Shown: in pieces, positions 63,641 to 64,000 of the stretch | How the letters are laid out: every line of letters begins with the position of its first letter | Numbering within the stretch: the first letter of the stretch is position 1 | Origin: Aquibaculum arenosum | GTDB taxonomy: Bacteria > Pseudomonadota > Alphaproteobacteria > Kiloniellales > DSM-21159 | Direction: 5' to 3' | Length of the DNA: 64,000 nt | Assembly (NCBI RefSeq): GCF_029222965.1 | Contig: NZ_JARHUD010000010.1 | Coordinates: 1 to 64,000, forward strand | Program-made: the position numbers and the translations under genes | The notes under the pieces: model-generated | What the model was told of the DNA's origin: nothing | The model's database searches: none | What the model saw: only the letters and a program-made list of their open reading frames with translations

Positions 63641-64000
63641 CTAGCGGGCGATCGCCGCCTGGCGCTTGATCTTCTTCTGGAGCTGAAGGACGCCATAGAG
63701 CAGCGCCTCTGCCGTGGGCGGGCAGCCGGGGACATAGACGTCGACCGGCACCACCCGGTCGCAGCCACGTACCACGGAATAGGAGTAATGATAGTAGCCG
63801 CCGCCGTTGGCGCAGGACCCCATGGAGATGACCCATCGCGGCTCGGCCATCTGGTCGTAGACCTTGCGCAGCGCCGGCGCCATCTTGTTGCACAGCGTGC
63901 CGGCAACGATCATCACGTCCGACTGGCGCGGGCTGGGCCGGAAGACGGCACCGAAGCGGTCCAGATCATAGCGGCTGGCGGCGGTGTGCATCATTTCCAC
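63641..64000 (-). CDS. nuoB: NADH-quinone oxidoreductase subunit B, 5' end cut by the window
   Basis: The C-terminal 119 residues of NuoB, which ligates the terminal N2 4Fe-4S cluster. Two of the cysteines are visible in [10 protein letters not shown] and [10 protein letters not shown]; the paired cysteines should lie just beyond the right edge. The sequence begins [17 protein letters not shown]. It is the most upstream nuo gene seen, 38 bp before nuoC; nuoA probably follows outside. Confidence 0.95.
   Translation of the reverse strand: MEMMHTAASRYDLDRFGAVFRPSPRQSDVMIVAGTLCNKMAPALRKVYDQMAEPRWVISMGSCANGGGYYHYSYSVVRGCDRVVPVDVYVPGCPPTAEALLYGVLQLQKKIKRQAAIAR

Overview
The window is a GC-rich, densely coded stretch of bacterial chromosome, almost certainly from an alphaproteobacterium. 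A Rhodospirillales/Kiloniellales-type lineage is my inference from gene content, not a measured placement. The main indications are an F0 ATP synthase operon with separate b and b' genes and no F1 genes beside it, a 14-gene complex I operon, a DciA-DsbA-SMC block next to mutY, purM-purN divergent from a DUF2066/CDP-alcohol transferase/AI-2E permease/HdaA operon, a SUV3-like helicase paired with an S4 protein, and RNase J downstream of nuoN-birA-coaX. No rRNA, tRNA, CRISPR array, insertion sequence or prophage gene was recognised.

Layout. 1-10.2 kb: the first codons of a truncated gene, a Na/Pi cotransporter, pyrophosphatase, HtpG, the helicase/S4 pair, a SAM methyltransferase overlapping ubiA, and rsmE. 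10.2-12.9 kb: F0 genes atpI-B-E-F'-F on the minus strand, ending at a hairpin terminator shared with rsmE. 13.0-19.4 kb: smc, a DsbA-like thiol oxidoreductase, dciA, a PepSY protein, and divergent mutY. 19.4-27.6 kb: a CDF-type transporter with a reduced metal site, a PAS_5 protein, a small cytochrome c, a five-gene peptide/nickel-type ABC importer, and upp. 27.7-32.8 kb: an MFS transporter divergent from an iron-type alcohol dehydrogenase, gpsA, a small Arg-rich protein, and a PIN toxin/excisionase-type antitoxin pair. 32.9-40.7 kb: amidase, MeaB GTPase, purN-purM, then DUF2066, CDP-alcohol transferase, permease and HdaA. 40.7-46.0 kb: an FAH-family hydratase, an MFS carrier, an APH-like kinase, a 532-bp gene-free segment that folds well, an AzgA-type purine permease, and a candidate free-standing small RNA. 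46.0-64.0 kb: a long minus-strand series that reads nuoB (cut by the window edge)-C-D-E-F-G-H-I-J-K-L-M-N, birA, coaX, rnj, mce, DUF1467.

How it fits together. The window is mostly housekeeping: respiration (complex I, F0, ubiquinone prenylation by UbiA), chromosome handling (SMC, DciA, HdaA, MutY), purine synthesis and salvage (PurM, PurN, Upp, AzgA-type permease), membrane lipid supply (GpsA, CDP-alcohol transferase) and cofactors (CoaX, BirA). MeaB and methylmalonyl-CoA epimerase suggest a propionyl-CoA route whose mutase lies elsewhere. The accessory parts are small: the toxin-antitoxin pair, the peptide ABC cassette with its cytochrome/PAS neighbours, and the region around the purine permease, where I see the two most interesting non-coding signals. 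Every fold and promoter was read by eye.
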